Source: Acidobacteriota bacterium (GTDB lineage Bacteria; Acidobacteriota; Terriglobia; Terriglobales; Acidobacteriaceae). Taken from it: a DNA stretch of 64,000 nt. The position numbers were made by a program, and so were the translations under genes. Of this stretch, positions 6,328 to 16,168 are shown one piece after another (the stretch's first letter is position 1; each line of letters begins with the position of its first letter). A model generated the notes under the pieces. It was not told the DNA's origin. It searched no databases and saw nothing but the letters and a program-made list of their open reading frames with translations. The DNA is taken from positions 336,348 to 400,347 of the forward strand of contig JAFDVW010000019.1 of the NCBI GenBank assembly GCA_018268755.1, written 5' to 3'.

Positions 6328-9300
6328 GCGTGCACCTCTTCCCCCTGGGGGGATGCACTTCCCTCTTTGCGATGGAACCATAGATAGGCCGCCGGCACCA
6401 GGTACACGGTAACGACGACGGAAACCAGCAGTCCGCCGATAATGGCGCGCGCCAGCGGCGCATAGGCCTCGCTGCCGGTACCAAGCTTTAGGGCCATTGG
6501 TATCAAGCCCAGCAGTGTAGCCAGCGAGGTCATGAGCACCGGACGCAAACGAAGGCGCGATGCTACGGCCACCGCTTCCCGTAGCGGCGTGCCCTGGTGC
6601 CGCATTTGGCGGGTGAATTCGACGATCAAAATGCTGTTCGAGACGACGATGCCGACCATCATGACCACGCCCATCAGCGACATCACATTCAGCGTGGTGC
6701 CCGTGACCAGCAGGAACAGCAGGACTCCCGCCAGACCGGGGGGAACGGCCAGCAGAATAATCAGCGGGTCAAGGAAGGAGGCAAACTGCGCCACCAATAC
6801 GAGGTAGACCAAGACGATGGCCAGAATCAGGCCGATGCCAAAACTGGCGAATGAGGAATTCATGCTTTGCACCGATCCCCGCAGCGTGACCTTCACGCCT
6901 TCCGGCAATTGGGTCGTGGAGACGATACGGGAAATTTGCGCGCTTACGTGCCCCAGGTCCTCTTTCCTGGGCGCCACGTAAAGATCGACCACGCGCCGAA
7001 GCTGGTAATGGTCGACTTCGGTTGGCGTCGGAATGGTCTTAATGTTCACCACCGTGTCCAGCATGGTGGGTTCGGCGCTCTTCGCCCCGCGCATGGGAAT
7101 CTGCTTGAGGTCTTCCAGCGTATGTACGGCATTCTCGGGATACTGCACGGTCAGCAGATAAGGATTGCCGCTTTTGGGATCAATCCAGTAATTGGGAGCG
7201 ATCATGCCGTTGGAGGTGAGGGCGGTAATCACGTTGTCGACCACTTCCTTCTGGGAAAGGCCGACCATGCTGGCCTTTTCACGATCAATGTTCAACTGCA
7301 GGGCGGGATAATCTATGTCCTGAGGAATCAGCACGTCGCTCACCCCGCGCAGTTCTTTCACCTGGGAGGCGATCTGGTTGGCGACGGCGAAACTCTGCCG
7401 CAGACTGCTGCCGCTGACCTGCACGTCAATAGGGGCGGGCAGTCCCATATTCAGCACGGAATCCACCAGCCCGCCTGACTGGAAATACGTGCTGAGCTGG
7501 GGCAATTCCTGATTGAGGCGCTCCCGCACCCTTGTCATATATTCGTAGCTGCCGACTTTATGGCTCTCCTTCAAGCTGACCTGTACGAAACCGGTGTGGG
7601 GAGCGGAGTTGGGGGTGTAGATGGCGGAGAAGTCAGGGGTTATGCCCAGATTAGAAACGATCATGCCCAGCTCGTTGTCCGGCACGACCTGGCGGACAAT
7701 GTTTTCCACTTGCCGGGCATACTGCTCGGTCAGCTCAATGCGAGTCCCGGAGGGCGCTTTCACGTTGATCACGAATTGTCCGGGGTCGGTACGAGGGAAA
7801 AAAGCCACGCCCAGCAAGGGGTATAGCGAGAAACAGAAAAGTGAAATTCCCACCAGACCCGTCATGGTGGCCAGCGGCTTCATCAACGCGGTACTGAGGG
7901 TCCGGTCATACCGGCCCAGCATTTTTTCAAAATAGTAGTTGAAGCGTTTGGCGACCGCGCCAAAGCGGGCCCCAATGGAGCCTTCCCCCACTTCTTCGTC
8001 GGCCTGGTGCTGGGAAATCAGCTTGGCGCAGAACAGCGGGACCACGGTCATCGCGACAAAGTAAGAGGCGAACAAAGAAAGCACCACGGCGGTGGCCAGC
8101 GCGACAAACAGGAAGCGGCTGACCCCGTATAAGAAGATGACGGGAAAGAAAACAATCGCGGTGGTCAGAGTGGCCGCCAGCACGGCGAGGGAGACTTCAT
8201 TCCCTCCCTTTTCCGCGGCTACAGCGGGTGCTTCTCCCATCTCCAGGTGGCGAAATATGTTCTCCAGTACGACGACCGAGTTGTCGATCAAGCGGGAGAA
8301 AGCCAGCGCCAGTCCACCCAGCACCATGGTGTTAATGGTGCCGCCCCCGGCGCTGATGGCCATGAAAGCCGCCAGAGCCGATAAGGGAATGGAGAGAAAT
8401 ACGGCGGCGGTGGCGCGCAGGCTACCCAGGAAAAGCAAAACCATCAGCCCGGTAAGAATCAAGCCAATGGCCCCTTCGTGGAGCAGGTTCTCAATGGCGA
8501 CTTTCACGAATACGGACTGGTCGAAGACGACCTTGGTGATGAGATCTTTGGGCACATCGACGAGATCACTCAGGGCCTTCTTGATGCCTTCGACCACGGC
8601 GATGGTATTGCTGTCGCCCCCTTGTTTCAGGATGGGCAGATAGACAGAGCGCTGGCCATCGACACGAACGATGTTGGTTTGGATCTGATGGGCGTCCTGG
8701 GCTTTGCCGATGTCCCGTACCAGGACGGAAGCCGCTCCCACCGTCTTCAGCGGCATCTCATTGATGGCCTGGGTGGAAGGAGCCTGACTGTTGGTATAGA
8801 GGTTGTAATCCAGCGGTCCGATCTTCACATCGCCGGCGGGCAGGATCAGGTTGCTGTCATTGACCGTGCGCACCACATCCATGACGGAAAGCTGGTGCGC
8901 GTCCAGTTTGAGCGGATCGACATAGACCATGATCTGGCGGTAACGTCCGCCAAAAGGCTGGGGCACGGAAGCGCCGGGGACGTTGGCAATCTGATTGCGA
9001 ACGTTGTACTGGCCAAGGTCACGAAGCTGGGTCTCGCTCAGGCCCTCGCCTTTCAGCGTAATCAGGCAAACCGGCAAGCTGGAAGCATCGAACTTCAGCA
9101 CCACGGGCGGCAAGGTGCCGGGGGGCAGACGGCGCAGATCCGCCAGGGCCAGATTGGAGATGGTGCTGAGGTCTGCGTTGGGATCGGTCCCGGGCTGGAA
9201 ATAGATTTTGATCAGGCTCACACCCGGCAAGGAGCGCGATTCAATGTGATCGATGCCGCTGCCCAGCGTGAAAAAGCGCTCGAAAGGATCGGTGATGTCG

Positions 9301-9476
9301 GTTTCGATCTGCTGTGGTGGCATGCCGGAATAAAATGTCGCCACCACGACCACGGGAATATTGATCGGCGGAAACAAATCCACCGGCATGCGGACCAGGG
9401 TCACGCAGCCGACGATCACCACCATGAGACAGACGACAATGATGAAGAACGGATATCGAATGGAAAAGCCCGACAT
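6324..9476 (-). CDS. RND-family efflux pump, inner-membrane subunit
   Basis: A 1050-residue AcrB/MdtB-like proton-driven pump with the usual first transmembrane helix (residues 10-30), PVDLFPPINIP block, two large periplasmic loops and two six-helix bundles. In TM4 the proton-relay pair, Asp-Asp in AcrB, reads LIDNSVVVLEN here: Asp398 is kept but the second position is Asn399. I recall this variant in acidobacterial pumps; it may change proton coupling. Its ATG overlaps the fusion-protein stop (TAATG) and its stop overlaps the TolC-like start, so all three parts are co-translated. Substrate (drug, solvent or metabolite) cannot be told. Confidence 0.93.
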   Translation of the reverse strand: MSGFSIRYPFFIIVVCLMVVIVGCVTLVRMPVDLFPPINIPVVVVATFYSGMPPQQIETDITDPFERFFTLGSGIDHIESRSLPGVSLIKIYFQPGTDPNADLSTISNLALADLRRLPPGTLPPVVLKFDASSLPVCLITLKGEGLSETQLRDLGQYNVRNQIANVPGASVPQPFGGRYRQIMVYVDPLKLDAHQLSVMDVVRTVNDSNLILPAGDVKIGPLDYNLYTNSQAPSTQAINEMPLKTVGAASVLVRDIGKAQDAHQIQTNIVRVDGQRSVYLPILKQGGDSNTIAVVEGIKKALSDLVDVPKDLITKVVFDQSVFVKVAIENLLHEGAIGLILTGLMVLLFLGSLRATAAVFLSIPLSALAAFMAISAGGGTINTMVLGGLALAFSRLIDNSVVVLENIFRHLEMGEAPAVAAEKGGNEVSLAVLAATLTTAIVFFPVIFLYGVSRFLFVALATAVVLSLFASYFVAMTVVPLFCAKLISQHQADEEVGEGSIGARFGAVAKRFNYYFEKMLGRYDRTLSTALMKPLATMTGLVGISLFCFSLYPLLGVAFFPRTDPGQFVINVKAPSGTRIELTEQYARQVENIVRQVVPDNELGMIVSNLGITPDFSAIYTPNSAPHTGFVQVSLKESHKVGSYEYMTRVRERLNQELPQLSTYFQSGGLVDSVLNMGLPAPIDVQVSGSSLRQSFAVANQIASQVKELRGVSDVLIPQDIDYPALQLNIDREKASMVGLSQKEVVDNVITALTSNGMIAPNYWIDPKSGNPYLLTVQYPENAVHTLEDLKQIPMRGAKSAEPTMLDTVVNIKTIPTPTEVDHYQLRRVVDLYVAPRKEDLGHVSAQISRIVSTTQLPEGVKVTLRGSVQSMNSSFASFGIGLILAIVLVYLVLVAQFASFLDPLIILLAVPPGLAGVLLFLLVTGTTLNVMSLMGVVMMVGIVVSNSILIVEFTRQMRHQGTPLREAVAVASRLRLRPVLMTSLATLLGLIPMALKLGTGSEAYAPLARAIIGGLLVSVVVTVYLVPAAYLWFHRKEGSASPQGEEVHA

Positions 9477-10717
9477 TACAGCGCAGCCTCCGCATCCAGG
9501 TTTGTCTTCACCACTTTCGGCACTACCCGCTCCCCGGCGCGGAAGCCGCCCCGGTTGCCTACGACGACCTTGTCGTTTTCCGCCAAACCACTGAGCACGG
9601 CGACGCGGTCGCTGCCTTCCGTGCCCAACTGCACCGGGCGCTGTTCAATCCGGTTGCTTGCATCCACAACCAGCACCGTCGCGCCGGTGGCAGTCCGTTC
9701 CACGGCCTGGATGGGGACGGTAAGCACACCCGCCTGCTGGCTCAACACCAATTTGGCTTCGGCGTACATCCCGTCCTTCAGCGTTCCGTCGGGGTTCTCG
9801 ACGTCAATCTCGGTATGCATGGTGCGAGTTTCATCGCTGAGCGCATCGGCAAAACGCGCCACCTTCCCTTGAAAATCCCGGTTCAGCGCGGAGACGTGCA
9901 CTTGCACCGAGCTGCCAATGTGAAGCTTGGGCACGGACGACTCCGGCACCGGAACCACCAGACGCAAACGCGACCACTCCGCCAGTTGCACCACCGGCAT
10001 GGACTGCGTGTCGGAAGCGGTGCCGGCCTGAATGAGGGCGCCGGTGTCGGCATAGCGTTTGGTCACCACGCCTGGAAACGGCGCGGTTATGTGAGCATAG
10101 GATTCGAGGGCAGAAAGACGCTCCAGATTGGCCTGGGCCACACCGAGTTGTCCCTCAGCTTCCGAGAGGGCGGCTTCCGCGCTGGAAACCTGGGCCTCGG
10201 TCTCTTTATCTTTGGCCAGCGCGTCATCGAGCTCCTGTTCGGCGATCAAGCCGGGGCGCGCATCGGAGGCCTGTTTTAATCGCGTGTAGGCCGCGTGATA
10301 GGCAACGTGGGTGGAACGGGCGCGCTCAATCTCACTCCGCGAGCGGCGAATGGCGTCCTGGTTGCAGCGCATGTCGGCCCGGGCGCCCACGACCTGGGCG
10401 TTCAGCTCGGGCACTTCGAGCACGGCGAGCTCCTGGCCGGCCTTGACCTTGTCCCCCACGTCCACATAGATATGGCGGATATAGCCGGCGACTTTGGCGT
10501 GCACGTCCACTTCCTGATAGGGACGGAACGCCCCAGACAGAGAGATGGCGCTGACCAGCGGGCCGCGGGTCACGACCGCCACCGCGGCGGGACGAAGCTC
10601 GGCCGCAGTCGCCTGCTCGGCCTGGGCGGCATTGCTTCCCCAGAGCCGGATCGCGATTACGCTTCCCAGGATGACGACGATACCAAGAGCAACGAAAAAC
10701 TGTTTCTGCTTTTCCAT
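9476..10717 (-). CDS. RND membrane fusion protein (HlyD/AcrA type)
   Basis: A 413-residue periplasmic adaptor. MEKQKQ is followed by one transmembrane or signal anchor (FFVALGIVVILGSVIAIRLWG). A first lipoyl half follows (VDVHAKVAGYIRHIYVDVGD), then a long alpha-hairpin (about 110-200, with a SAEAALSEAEGQLGVAQANL segment), the second lipoyl half (YAHITAPFPGVVTKRYADTG) and beta-barrel/membrane-proximal domains. The much longer open frame is rejected because residues before ATG 10717 lack protein character and overlap a terminator-like hairpin. It bridges the pump and the TolC-like channel. Confidence 0.9.
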   Translation of the reverse strand: MEKQKQFFVALGIVVILGSVIAIRLWGSNAAQAEQATAAELRPAAVAVVTRGPLVSAISLSGAFRPYQEVDVHAKVAGYIRHIYVDVGDKVKAGQELAVLEVPELNAQVVGARADMRCNQDAIRRSRSEIERARSTHVAYHAAYTRLKQASDARPGLIAEQELDDALAKDKETEAQVSSAEAALSEAEGQLGVAQANLERLSALESYAHITAPFPGVVTKRYADTGALIQAGTASDTQSMPVVQLAEWSRLRLVVPVPESSVPKLHIGSSVQVHVSALNRDFQGKVARFADALSDETRTMHTEIDVENPDGTLKDGMYAEAKLVLSQQAGVLTVPIQAVERTATGATVLVVDASNRIEQRPVQLGTEGSDRVAVLSGLAENDKVVVGNRGGFRAGERVVPKVVKTNLDAEAAL

Positions 10718-10746
10718 TTTTTCAGCCCTGCATGCTGAACCTTCCT

Positions 10747-10787
10747 TAAAAGTCCTCGCCTCCACCGCGGAAGCGGCAGAGGCGAGG
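10747..10787 (-). terminator. Terminator-like hairpin after the porin gene
   Basis: CCTCGCCTC (10754-10762) pairs perfectly with GAGGCGAGG (10779-10787). The loop holds an inner CCGC/GCGG stem with a GGAA tetraloop. On the minus strand the structure is followed by ACTTTTAAGG, a short U tract. It sits between the porin-like gene and the fusion-protein gene, so it may end the first transcript or attenuate read-through. Confidence 0.5.
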
Positions 10788-10796
10788 GTACGCACG

Positions 10797-12566
10797 CTAC
10801 GGCAAGTAGTAGCGAAACGAGGTAAAGACCATAGGTTCGGTGCTGTGCGGCCCAATGCCGCCCACGCCGGACCAGGTATTGCGCACTAAGTAGGAATACT
10901 GCGGTCCCCACTGGATCGTGCCTTTCGGTCCCTTATAGAAGCGGTACCAAAAGCCCACGGTGCCTTGCATGATGTTGCGAGTGTCGCCGGTGCAGCCCGA
11001 GAGTGATCCCGGAGAGAAACCGCCGCTACCCGGCAACGGCTCGGTGGAGCAACCGGAATTGTTAAAGAGTTGCGAACCGTAACCGACTCCGGCGGCAGAG
11101 CCGTTGACGAAGGCGGAACGGCCGGCATATTCTCCGCCCACGTTGGCGTAGAGGTCCCACTTCTTGGAATGCCACTCCAGGGTGGCCAGCGACTGGTAAC
11201 TCTGCACCAGGGCCAGCACGCCGTCGGGACGGACCGTAAGGTCCGGCAAGCCGCTGGTGCCGTAGCGACCAACGCCTTTCCCCGCCATGAAGTGCAGGCC
11301 GGCATCAACATGCTTTTGCAGCATGGAGACGCGCACATTGGCGCCCACACCCGCGCCGGTGGCGGAGTTGTTGTACGCCCCCGAGGCCGAAGGCGTGGTG
11401 GCGGTGGCATTGGGGAAAATGCGATCGCGGAAGTGGCTGATGACACCGAACACTTCATAGTGCCCCCAGCCGGGCTCCATGACCGCTTTGACAATGATGT
11501 CGGGTGAAGGATTGAAGGAATAGTTGGCGTTGAGGTTGTAGAGACCGCCGCCCACTCCCGCCGAACCCACCAGGAAATTGGCGATATTACCGTGGGTGGT
11601 GAGGGTGGCCTGGGGGTTCTCCAAAGAAAGTCCGAGCCAGAACTTGTCGCCGAAATCTTTGACCACACGGAAACCATATTGGCGGGCCCAGCTGAAACCC
11701 ACGTGGTATTGCGGGTCGATGGTCATGGGCAGAGCTTCGGTGCGATTGTCCATGCCTTTTCTGGTTTCCGTGACCAGACTCCACATCTGGCCGCCGGTGA
11801 AGCTCCAGCCACTCTCCAGCGCGGCCTGTCCCCAAACCTGTCTTTGCCGCAGGGTGTAGCTGTTGCTCTGGTTATTGTTGGAGGTGACGCCGGCGGAGAG
11901 AAAATCTGCTTCGACATAGCCGGTCAATTTCGCGTTGCTTAGCTTCCCTTCCGCCAGCATGGAAACCCGCGACTGGCGTCCCGAGCCGAAGAACTCGGAC
12001 ATATTGCTCTGGGAAGCACCGGAAAACGGGATGGCGTTGAACGGGGTATTGATGTCCGAACCGAGGGCCTTCTGCCGCCACACGGTTTCCGCCGCCAGGA
12101 AACCACCTGGAGTGATGGTGATCCCCTTAAAGTGGAGGGCCATGGGACTGGCCGCTTCACTCAAGTTTTTCTGGGTCTCCTGCACCGCCAGGGTGGTGTT
12201 AGTGGCCGCGGTTTTCAAATCATCCACGTCGCTTTTGACGGCGGTCACGTCGCGCTGCTGCTGTGCGGCTTGAGAAGCAGTGCTATCGGCCTTTTGTTGA
12301 GTTTGGGTCACTGTGCTTTGGATCTGGTTCATCTGCTGCTGCAGGGTTTCCAGTTGCTGCTCTTTCCCCTGCAATTGCTGGATGAGTTGCTGGATCTGCT
12401 GTTGTTGGGCATCCATGGCCTTTTGCATCTGTGAAAGTTGAGCGGAAACATTCTGCGAAGCCGGGTTGGACTTGGCTTTCCGCTTTCCAGCCGCTCCTGT
12501 GTCCTGGGCGATGGCCAGGTTAGCCACAAGCAGGACTGTGATCATGGCGCTGACTACTTGCCTCAT
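10797..12566 (-). CDS. Coiled-coil porin-like outer-membrane protein
   Basis: A 589-residue secreted protein: signal peptide MRQVVSAMITVLLVANLAIAQ, a Gln-rich coiled coil (about residues 38-125, repeated MQ/QQQ/LQ heptads), then a beta-barrel-like region of alternating aromatic strands ending in FTSFRYYLP. The layout matches acidobacterial porin/DcaP-like proteins whose coiled coil trimerises in the periplasm. The start at 12566 follows AAAGGAG; the longer frame has no signal peptide. It lies upstream of the efflux genes on the same strand but is separated from them by a terminator-like hairpin. Likely substrate diffusion or envelope tethering. Confidence 0.75.
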   Translation of the reverse strand: MRQVVSAMITVLLVANLAIAQDTGAAGKRKAKSNPASQNVSAQLSQMQKAMDAQQQQIQQLIQQLQGKEQQLETLQQQMNQIQSTVTQTQQKADSTASQAAQQQRDVTAVKSDVDDLKTAATNTTLAVQETQKNLSEAASPMALHFKGITITPGGFLAAETVWRQKALGSDINTPFNAIPFSGASQSNMSEFFGSGRQSRVSMLAEGKLSNAKLTGYVEADFLSAGVTSNNNQSNSYTLRQRQVWGQAALESGWSFTGGQMWSLVTETRKGMDNRTEALPMTIDPQYHVGFSWARQYGFRVVKDFGDKFWLGLSLENPQATLTTHGNIANFLVGSAGVGGGLYNLNANYSFNPSPDIIVKAVMEPGWGHYEVFGVISHFRDRIFPNATATTPSASGAYNNSATGAGVGANVRVSMLQKHVDAGLHFMAGKGVGRYGTSGLPDLTVRPDGVLALVQSYQSLATLEWHSKKWDLYANVGGEYAGRSAFVNGSAAGVGYGSQLFNNSGCSTEPLPGSGGFSPGSLSGCTGDTRNIMQGTVGFWYRFYKGPKGTIQWGPQYSYLVRNTWSGVGGIGPHSTEPMVFTSFRYYLP

Positions 12567-12733
12567 GTGCGTTTTTCTCCTTTGGTTATGTCGGCAACAT
12601 ATGGGGCTCCTTTCTTTGGGTTCAGCTTCCAACCGGTTGTGGTTTGTCCGCGCGGTGCGGAACAGGGTGCGGGCGGCGGCGGACCGCTTGCCTTACGCGG
12701 CGTCTCATTTCCTGACGCCGCCCATACCCAAAC

Positions 12734-13156
12734 TCAACGTCTGGCAGTACTCGTGCCGGCGCTGCACGAGGCCGTGTCGTTGTGACTGCGGTGCACAATG
12801 CCCATCTTGATTTCTCGTTCTCCCGGAACATCGAAGTAGAGAATGTGTTTGGTCAGGCGCACCGAAATGGATTTGTTGGGGGTAAAAGCGGACGAGAGAA
12901 AATCAAACGCGGTCTCATACCGCCCTACATAGTTTTCACAGCCAATGCGCACCGAAACGTCGTAGGCGTAGTACTGCGATTGCAGCGGCCCGTCGGTTCC
13001 GATGTAACAACACTCGCTGGGGCTGGAGACTTCCTGCCGATCGACGCTAAGGACGGTGCCTTGTTGATACGGCGCGAGCTGACTTGCGGATGCCCGGATG
13101 CACGGCGCAAACATGGCCAGCGCCAGCATTCCGGCGAATACACTGCTCCTCATCAT
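12734..13156 (-). CDS. Small secreted protein of unknown function
   Basis: A 140-residue protein with signal peptide MMRSSVFAGMLALAMFAPCIRASA and a predicted all-beta mature part (QGTVLSVDRQEV, YYAYDVSVRIGCENYVGRYE, KSISVRLTKHILYFDVPG). It has Cys-Cys at SECCYIG and another Cys in RIGCENY that could form disulphides. The start at 13156 has GGGAG upstream; the longer frame is not signal-like. Short secreted proteins of this form, with a GTVLSVD opening, are common in acidobacteria but unassigned. Confidence 0.65.
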   Translation of the reverse strand: MMRSSVFAGMLALAMFAPCIRASASQLAPYQQGTVLSVDRQEVSSPSECCYIGTDGPLQSQYYAYDVSVRIGCENYVGRYETAFDFLSSAFTPNKSISVRLTKHILYFDVPGEREIKMGIVHRSHNDTASCSAGTSTARR

Positions 13157-13361
13157 GGGTTCTCCCTGTGGGCAGAGGGACCCGGCAAGATCCGCCGCAA
13201 GCAGCTCGCGACCCGCACACAACATCGCGATCAAGCTGCCGGCGACTGAAGACGAACCAGACACAGTGCCGCGCTCACACGCAGAACGGAAATGCTCTGA
13301 TTCGCAAACCGGGCCGACGGGACTGAAACGCAGCGTGAACTGCGTTAATCAAAAGAGAGAG

Positions 13362-13697
13362 TTAGCAGGAAGGAGGAGGACGATTGTAGAGGCTTTCATC
13401 CAGCAGAAGACCGGCGACAGGAGGTCCGGCCGGAAAAATACGAGGGTAAAACGAAACTTCCGCGATCGCCGTGATAGTAGCTACCGGAGGCGCCCATTCC
13501 GCAGCATCCGTATTCAGATGCTGGCGCGTGGCTTGTTCACTATCCGACTGCACGCTGGTAGGGCCGTGGTGTAGCGAAAGATGGAAGACCCGGGTGGCCA
13601 GGCTGCTGGAAACCGCCAGAATGGCCAGTAGGGCCATACCTACTAACCAGTAGGGGATGCGGCTGGAACCTGTGCGAATTTTGCCCGAGAATGGCAA
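13362..13697 (-). CDS. Small membrane-anchored hypothetical protein
   Basis: A 111-residue protein with one hydrophobic segment (YWLVGMALLAILAVSSSLATRVF, about 16-38) and a periplasmic tail ending LYNRPPPSC. The proline-rich end looks like a conserved signature. The only upstream start in frame is TTG 13697, preceded by GGTGAG at about eight bases. A possible promoter, TTGCCA with TAATGT 16 bases away, lies about 60 bases upstream. Function unknown. Confidence 0.5.
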   Translation of the reverse strand: MPFSGKIRTGSSRIPYWLVGMALLAILAVSSSLATRVFHLSLHHGPTSVQSDSEQATRQHLNTDAAEWAPPVATITAIAEVSFYPRIFPAGPPVAGLLLDESLYNRPPPSC

Positions 13698-14327
13698 GAC
13701 GTCATCTCACCCTTAATCCACGGCTAATACAGAAGACATTATCATAAATTAATCTCCTGGCAAACCTTGATTCGTAAGATGCATAGCCCGCTGGTAATGT
13801 CCCCTGACGAAGTCGTTTTCCTTTATTTATCCAGAGTATAGACAGACCCCAGGTAAAGAAACGGCATCTTCTCAATCGAAGTAACTCCCTACCAGGACAA
13901 CTTAGTCGGTTATGGGTCTTGGCAAAATGACCATTTCGGGCAGAATTCAAGGCTCCGAAAAGCGCGGGTGGCTTTTCCGGCTTGAAGCGGAAGAGGATTT
14001 CTGCTAGATAAAGCATAATCTCAGCTCAACCGTGTCCAAGGATGGCATGCTTAAGAGCCTCTGCTAAGCATGGGACGGACAGGATGATTGGGCGAAGGTT
14101 TTGGGTCCGCGCAATATCCGGCGCCAGACAGCATTGCCCACAGCAGCTCATGGCGTAATTTCGAACCTCCTGGCCTGATTTTTTGGAGTTCGGATGTTGT
14201 TGGCTCGCAGCATTACCGTGACCGACAGGATTGTGCCTTCCGGTGATCCCCGGAACCTCTCTTCTGCCCAACCCACTCGCTTGCCGCTCCACTCTCGTTC
14301 CTATCGCAGACCCCGCCGGAGGAAATC
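13698..14327. other. Long intergenic region, no supported gene
   Basis: About 630 bases between divergent genes. Two minus-strand frames (104 and 88 codons) fill most of it but look random in composition. One imperfect hairpin is visible, CCGAAAAGC (13955-13963) with GCTTTTCCGG (13971-13980). The right end holds the GGAGG ribosome site of the dehydratase-like gene. The length leaves room for a regulatory RNA or regulator sites for the oxygen-sensitive enzyme pair, but I see no recognisable riboswitch. Confidence 0.4.
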
Positions 14328-16118
14328 ATGGCGACGAACCTCGTCCAAATTGAAAAGGATGCGGAAATCAAGCAGCGCCTGGAAGCGGAACGCATGCGCC
14401 TGCGCAAGCTTGCCGGACTCGAACCACCCAAGCATTTTCACCGTCCGGTAGAGCGCGCATTCACCGCCGAGCAGCGGGCCCACACCACCATTCTTTTTGG
14501 CGGCTTTACCTGGAAGCATGAGGACCTGATCCGCGCCGTATTTCAAGGCTGCGGCTATCGTTGCGAAAAGCTGCCGGTGCCGAACGTGGCTGGATTCCAG
14601 GCGGGCAAGGAATTTGGCAACAACGGGCAGTGCAATCCCACGTACTTCACCGTAGGGAATCTGGTGCAGTATCTGCAGTTCCTGGAGAAGGAAGGCCTAT
14701 CGCGCCAGCAGATACTCGACGACTACGTCTTCTTTACTGCCGGCTCCTGCGGGCCCTGCCGCTTCGGCATGTACGAGGCGGAATACCGCTTCGCCCTGAA
14801 GAACGCCGGCTTCGACGGCTTCCGCGTACTGCTATTCAAAGACAGCGACGGCATCAAGGCCGCCTCCGGCGAACCGGGATTGAAGTTCAGCATCGACTTC
14901 GGCTTCGGCATGCTGAACGCCATGCACCTGGGCGACGTGATCAACGATCTGATCTACCAGATTCGCCCGTTTGAAACGCATGCCGGGGAGACGGACCGCG
15001 TCTTCCGCGAGATGGTCGACGGGTTGTGCGAAGACCTGAAGAACCGCAAGGCCTTTGAGATCGAGCAGAGCGCGCCGCACTGGGCCAAGCCGAAATTCAA
15101 GAACCACAAGGTCCTGCGCAATACCTTTAATGTCTTCGGCAAATGGCATGAACACATGTGGGGCAAGGATTATTTAAACGCCTTACGTAACGCCCGCGAA
15201 AAGATGGACGCCATCGAAGTCGACCGCACGCGGGTGAAGCCACTGGTGAAGATTACCGGCGAATTCTGGGCGCAGATCACCGAAGGCGACGGCAACTTCC
15301 ACATGTTCGATTTTCTGGAGCGCGAGGGCGCGCAGGTGCTGGTGGAACCGATTGCCACCTGGGTGGCGTATCTGATGTACCAGGCCAAAGCACATGCCAA
15401 GGCGAAGTGGCCGGTGAACCGTCCGCACCGCAACCCGGAGTGGTATGAGTTCCAGAAGCAGTTCGCCAACTACATCGGCCTGCACAAGAAGCTATGGGGC
15501 ATTAGCGCGGGCGAGCGCATGTGGAGCTACTTCTACCATCGCACGGCGAAGAACATGGGGGGAATCACCCACCACCTGGCGCCGCAAACTGAGCTGGCGG
15601 CGCTGGCCGATCCTTTCTACAACCAATACGCGCGCGGCGGCGAAGGCCACTTGGAGGTCGGCAAGAATGTTTATTACACCTTGCACAAGATGTGCCACAT
15701 GGTGCTGGCGTTGAAACCGTTCGGCTGCATGCCCTCGTCGCAATCCGATGGCGTGCAATCCGCCGTGGTCAACAAATTCAAGGACATGATCTTTTTGCCC
15801 ATCGAAACTTCCGGCGAAGGCGAAGTCAACGCGCACAGCCGGGTGCAGATGGCGCTGGGCGAAGCCAAGGTCAAGGCCAAAGCCGAGTTTGAGCAGTGCC
15901 TGCAAACGACGGGCAGGACGATGAACGAAATCCGCGAGTACATCGAGGAACATCCCGAATTGACGCGGCCTTTCTATCCCGTACCACACCGCGAAGGCGT
16001 GGCGGGCACGGCGGCACAATTCATTTTGCACGTGAGCGACCGCATCGACCACGACACGCACTTCTGGAAGCGCTCGCGGGTGCGGGTGGACGCGCTCGCG
16101 GCCATGTCAGGCGATTAA
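14328..16118 (+). CDS. 2-hydroxyacyl-CoA dehydratase (HgdB)-like protein
   Basis: A 596-residue protein related to the HgdB/BcrC-like dehydratase subunits that hold a [4Fe-4S] cluster. Cys-containing motifs near NNGQCNPTYFTVGN and TAGSCGPCRFGMYEAEYR match the cluster-binding and substrate regions of this superfamily. The ribosome site GGAGGAAATC directly precedes ATG 14328. The activase-like gene begins 50 bases downstream, so the two are co-transcribed. In the commoner arrangement I know, dehydratase-like and activase-like parts are fused in one protein of about 1400 residues. The exact substrate is unknown; family members reduce or dehydrate CoA thioesters or activate corrinoid enzymes by ATP-driven electron transfer. 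Confidence 0.8.
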   Translation: MATNLVQIEKDAEIKQRLEAERMRLRKLAGLEPPKHFHRPVERAFTAEQRAHTTILFGGFTWKHEDLIRAVFQGCGYRCEKLPVPNVAGFQAGKEFGNNGQCNPTYFTVGNLVQYLQFLEKEGLSRQQILDDYVFFTAGSCGPCRFGMYEAEYRFALKNAGFDGFRVLLFKDSDGIKAASGEPGLKFSIDFGFGMLNAMHLGDVINDLIYQIRPFETHAGETDRVFREMVDGLCEDLKNRKAFEIEQSAPHWAKPKFKNHKVLRNTFNVFGKWHEHMWGKDYLNALRNAREKMDAIEVDRTRVKPLVKITGEFWAQITEGDGNFHMFDFLEREGAQVLVEPIATWVAYLMYQAKAHAKAKWPVNRPHRNPEWYEFQKQFANYIGLHKKLWGISAGERMWSYFYHRTAKNMGGITHHLAPQTELAALADPFYNQYARGGEGHLEVGKNVYYTLHKMCHMVLALKPFGCMPSSQSDGVQSAVVNKFKDMIFLPIETSGEGEVNAHSRVQMALGEAKVKAKAEFEQCLQTTGRTMNEIREYIEEHPELTRPFYPVPHREGVAGTAAQFILHVSDRIDHDTHFWKRSRVRVDALAAMSGD

Positions 16119-16168
16119 CAGCAGAACGTCGGGCGAAGTTTCGTTCTTTGGGGAAATACGAGGTAAGC

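Noticed and set aside
8478..9872. A 464-codon plus-strand frame opposite the RND genes
   Set aside because: Shadow frame in GC-rich coding DNA; the minus-strand proteins have clear family motifs.
13702..14292. Two minus-strand frames in the intergenic region
   Set aside because: No ribosome site, signal or family resemblance; amino-acid composition looks random.
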